Below, one piece after another: positions 18,148 to 20,839 of a stretch of 20,839 nucleotides of DNA. The position numbers and the translations under genes were made by a program. The notes under the pieces were generated by a model. That model ran no database searches. It had not been told where the DNA came from and saw nothing but the letters and a program-made list of their open reading frames with translations. The number at the start of each line of letters is the position of its first letter. Position 1 is the first letter of the stretch. Origin of the DNA: Lenisia limosa. Lineage: Eukaryota; Breviatea. The stretch lies in assembly GCA_001655205.1 (NCBI GenBank), contig LPNZ01005502.1:1-20839 (forward strand), read 5' to 3'.

Positions 18148-20780
18148 ATGGCAGAAGCGGCCTTGCTGCAGGTGGAGCACCAGCAAATAAGTGCTAGAGT
18201 AGATCTGGCAGGAAGAACATTCGAGGTTGGTTGATAGTATCCGTTCACGAAATGACTTACCACTTCTAGGCGTCAACAGTTTTGCATATTGGAGTTCCGA
18301 AGTCACATACGGGCTTATTCAGGCTTCATTGTGAAGTAGAAGGTTACTCTTTTACATCCAGACCCGATCTCACCCTTTCAGAGGTCTCCTGTGTTGAAAT
18401 CAACGAAACAGAAGTTCCATTCCAGTATCATGCAAGTAAGTCACGTAATTATGCTTCTGCTCCCATATTTACACTTATCAAGCTTTCTGCTTGCTTTTTG
18501 AATATTTCTTTTGTAAAACCCCCTGCCTCTCTAATGTACACTATGTCTTAATTTTGTAGACCATACAACCACGTTCCCTGATTCAAAGTGTGTTGAAGAT
18601 TATGAGGCAAAGCTACTTGAAGTCAAGGAGGTAGGAAACTGAGCCTTTATTTGTGATATTTGTTTAATTCTTATTTTTTAGGAACAAGATAAGGGCCGCC
18701 TTGTTATTAATGCAGAGGAAGTTGTGATTGCGATGAGGGAAGCCATTGAAAGGGAAAAAGAAGCGCAAGGTTTGTCATCCGGGGGTGGGTAGTTTAAACA
18801 TTGGAATGATATTCCTCATTCCACTTTAGCTGCACAACCATCTCCGATTGACATTGGCCTTCCTGAATCTCAGGATAGTTCCAAAGGTACACTGTAAATA
18901 AACAGTGGATGTAATAAAATGAACTGTTTTGGTGATTTGAATGAAATGATTTCATTTGTATCACTTTTTCACAAAATATAATCAGTCTAGAACACCCCAA
19001 GGAAGAACAGGAAAGCCCAAACAGGTTTGATAAGTGGTATTTGGGTAAAAAATACCACAATCATCCCGTTTTATTTGCTGTTCATTATTTAGGGACCCAA
19101 ACTTCGACTATTTTGCAGTAATTATCTCCTATACTGCAGGGCCAAGCCCTGGACTCCAGTTCTATCCACCCTCTTCTGGTGAAGGGGAAGGGGTAATGTT
19201 CTTGTACCTCACTCTCACCCCCTCATATTATGAGATGCAATTGCGGCTGTTCGTGTCTAGCCTTTTTGGTTTCTGATATTCCAGACCCGTCCAATTTTAT
19301 GGTCGGCTATCAGGCCAACCATTCCGGACATGGCGGGACCACTCCCGAGCCTTATGCTCATCATGTCTTCACGTCTTCACAACCAAATGCCGTTCGTCAC
19401 TGGTTGCCTTGTGTTGACTTCCCTGGAACGTCCTATCCTTGGAACGTTGATATTGACACGCATGCTGAGTGTGCCATTGTTGTTTCCGGTGACAAGGAAA
19501 TGGATGAGGTATGAGGGTGGTTGCTGTTTCAAGTACCCCCCCCCCCATACCCGCTTATTCATCAAGGTTACCCAAAGCCTCCATTCGGCCGCTTTCGTGA
19601 TCCCACCATGTCCTGCGTACCTTGTTGGCTTCTTTGTTGGGAGTTTCTCGGAGTTATCGTCAGTCAGTCAGGATGAGGAATCGGTCTGCTTCACAAGTTT
19701 GGCAATTGCAGACATTTATGATGGGTGGATTTGTTACAATCATAAAAGGTTTTTTTTTGTAGAAACATTAATGGCAGTATCACAGATATGAGTTGACTAA
19801 CATTTTAGGGAGCCCATGAGGATTGTTCTCTGCGCTTTCTTCTTCCTGCCGGTCTGGAGGACCTTCAAAAGTCATGCCAGGACTTCACTGTAGATGTGGG
19901 TTACAGACTTTGGATGAGTATTTCTTGAGTTGTTGTACCAAGGTCAAAAAGAAAGGAGTTTGATTGTTTCCTTTCTCTCGAGGTTGCATTTCTATGAGAT
20001 CACGTCATCATTATGGTTCACTCGTGTAGACTTTGAGCCAGTATTCGGACATCCTGGACCTCAACTTCCCTGTGTCAAGCTACTACCAAATTTTCGTTCC
20101 ATGCCCCATCAGCTCTTTGTTGACGTTTTATGGAATTTCCATTCTCCCGTTAGCTTATTAATCATACTTCTATTGAATTTATATAATATCATAACAATAA
20201 AACTATAGATATTGTCTTTTTTCAGTTCATTGTAGACATGAATGTTCGATGAACCTTCACCACTCGCAGATTATCTCTCCTTCATACCAATCATGAGCAA
20301 GACCAGTCCTTCATCACCCGCCCAATAATCGCTTATGCTATGGCGAAACAATGGCTTGGCGTCTATTTACGTCCTGAATCCTGGTGAGGCTAATAGTGTT
20401 CAAATGCATGAAGTTTCTTTCTCTTGAGGACAAAACTAATCAATTTCAGGAGGGACATGTGGCTTGCGCATGGTCTCCCTGTTTGGCTGTCATACTTCTC
20501 GGTTGTCAAACTGTTTGGGCATAACCATGTCCGATTTGAGTCGTATTTGGTAGGTTCACGATTTCACATCGGTCATTGTTTTGTACCCATTACATGAATT
20601 CATTCGTTGATGAAATGAGAAGAGTGGATTGGTTTATATTAACCATAAAAGGAAATAGAAAGCGTTATTGAACACGAAATGGCACATGGTGATCGCACAC
20701 GCCCTTTATCTCCATGTACTGAACATCATTTCGACTACCCTGTTAATTGTGATTCAACTGAGAAACTGCTTATCAAAAAG
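18148..20780 (+). CDS. TAF2: TAF2, TFIID subunit with inactive M1-aminopeptidase fold (N-terminal 466 codons, continues past the edge)
   Basis: TAF2 is a TFIID subunit that contacts the initiator region during RNA polymerase II pre-initiation complex assembly (family knowledge). Exons: 18148-18225, 18270-18342, 18382-18435, 18560-18630, 18682-18769, 18830-18886, 18991-19024, 19093-19178, 19285-19508, 19567-19662, 19809-19895, 20042-20148, 20270-20383, 20450-20549, 20652-20780, with phases closing throughout; the donor at 20781 leads off the window. Anchors: LFRLHCEVEEVSCVEINETE, the RHWLPCVD block at residues 218-225 (human TRFWFPCVD), and from residue 346 an ungapped match of ISILPLSLLH to human MSIFSTNLLH. 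Where M1 peptidases carry HExxHQW, this protein reads YAMAKQW (374-380), so the zinc ligands and catalytic Glu are absent, as in other TAF2. The end of exon 10 is uncertain; exon 8 has an alternative donor at 19193. Confidence 0.93.
18343..18381 (+). other. 39-nt stop-free intron of TAF2
   Basis: GTTACT...TTTCAG, 39 nt. Removal joins LHCEVE to EVSCVEINETE, giving the spacing seen in human TAF2. It is a multiple of three with no in-frame stop, so retention would insert 13 residues without breaking the frame. Confidence 0.75.
19537..19549 (+). repeat. C-homopolymer in TAF2 intron 9
   Basis: A C13 run in the 58-nt intron 19509-19566, between donor GTATGA and acceptor TCAAG. It occupies most of the position where a pyrimidine tract would be expected. 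Homopolymer length may be unreliable. Confidence 0.6.
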
Positions 20781-20839
20781 GTTTGTGCAAACATATCATA
20801 TAATATATATGCTAGGCAACCTAAACTCCGTATTTTATT
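20781..20839 (+). other. Start of the next TAF2 intron
   Basis: Begins GTTTGT directly after ...LLIKK and runs to the window end. It contains the same ATATCATATAATATATAT AT-rich motif as the long introns of the neighbouring genes. Confidence 0.7.

Noticed and set aside
19330-19791. 153-codon plus-strand open frame as a gene
   Set aside because: It lies out of frame with TAF2 exon 9 and only coincides with TAF2 exon 10; the neighbouring frame carries the conserved RHWLPCVD block.
20222-20300. Apparent in-frame TGA or frameshift in TAF2
   Set aside because: It disappears when exon 12 ends at 20148 and exon 13 starts at the acceptor before 20270; this gives an ungapped match to the family and correct phase.
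1-20839. tRNA, rRNA, CRISPR or prokaryotic operon features
   Set aside because: Looked for cloverleaf-like and regularly spaced repeat patterns by eye and saw none; the gene structure is clearly spliceosomal.

Overview
The window is nuclear DNA of a eukaryote with an exceptionally intron-dense genome. Four conserved housekeeping genes can be rebuilt by following reading frame across GT..AG junctions, and the exon phases close at every junction used. Coding density is high, introns are mostly 35-100 nt, and some carry a near-acceptor TACTAAC-like branch site. A compact gene layout with these introns suggests a fungus, but the sequence alone does not fix the lineage. I see no prokaryotic operon, CRISPR array, tRNA, rRNA or transposon gene.

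Layout, left to right. (1) Minus strand, 2580 down to at least 442: an SLC35F5-type drug/metabolite-superfamily membrane transporter in 11 recognised exons, with the 3' end unresolved or off the left edge. (2) Plus strand, 3278-6874: a PIF1-family 5'-3' DNA helicase in 21 exons (608 codons), all helicase motifs intact. (3) Minus strand, 17763 down to 7268: an ECM29 homologue (HEAT-repeat proteasome adaptor/scaffold) in 63 exons, about 1,815 residues; one exon is cut by a 47-N assembly gap at 8919-8965. (4) Plus strand, 18148 to the right edge: the N-terminal 466 codons of TAF2, the TFIID subunit with a dead M1-aminopeptidase fold, in 15 exons; it continues beyond the window.

The transporter and PIF1 diverge from a 697-bp region containing a GC-rich stretch. 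PIF1 and ECM29 converge tail to tail with 393 bp between stop codons. ECM29 and TAF2 diverge from a 384-bp region with poly(dA:dT) tracts. The four genes belong to unrelated processes (transport, genome maintenance, proteasome quality control, transcription initiation), so they are neighbours rather than a pathway.

The most unusual property is gene architecture. There are about 10-11.5 introns per kb of coding sequence in all four genes, introns as short as 32, 34 and 37 nt, exons of 12-27 nt, and two stop-free 39-nt introns whose retention would stay in frame. The longer introns hold AT-rich TATCATA/TGATA repeats. I found no convincing previously undescribed multi-gene system. All homology statements rest on motif recognition and remembered family sequences, not on database searches.
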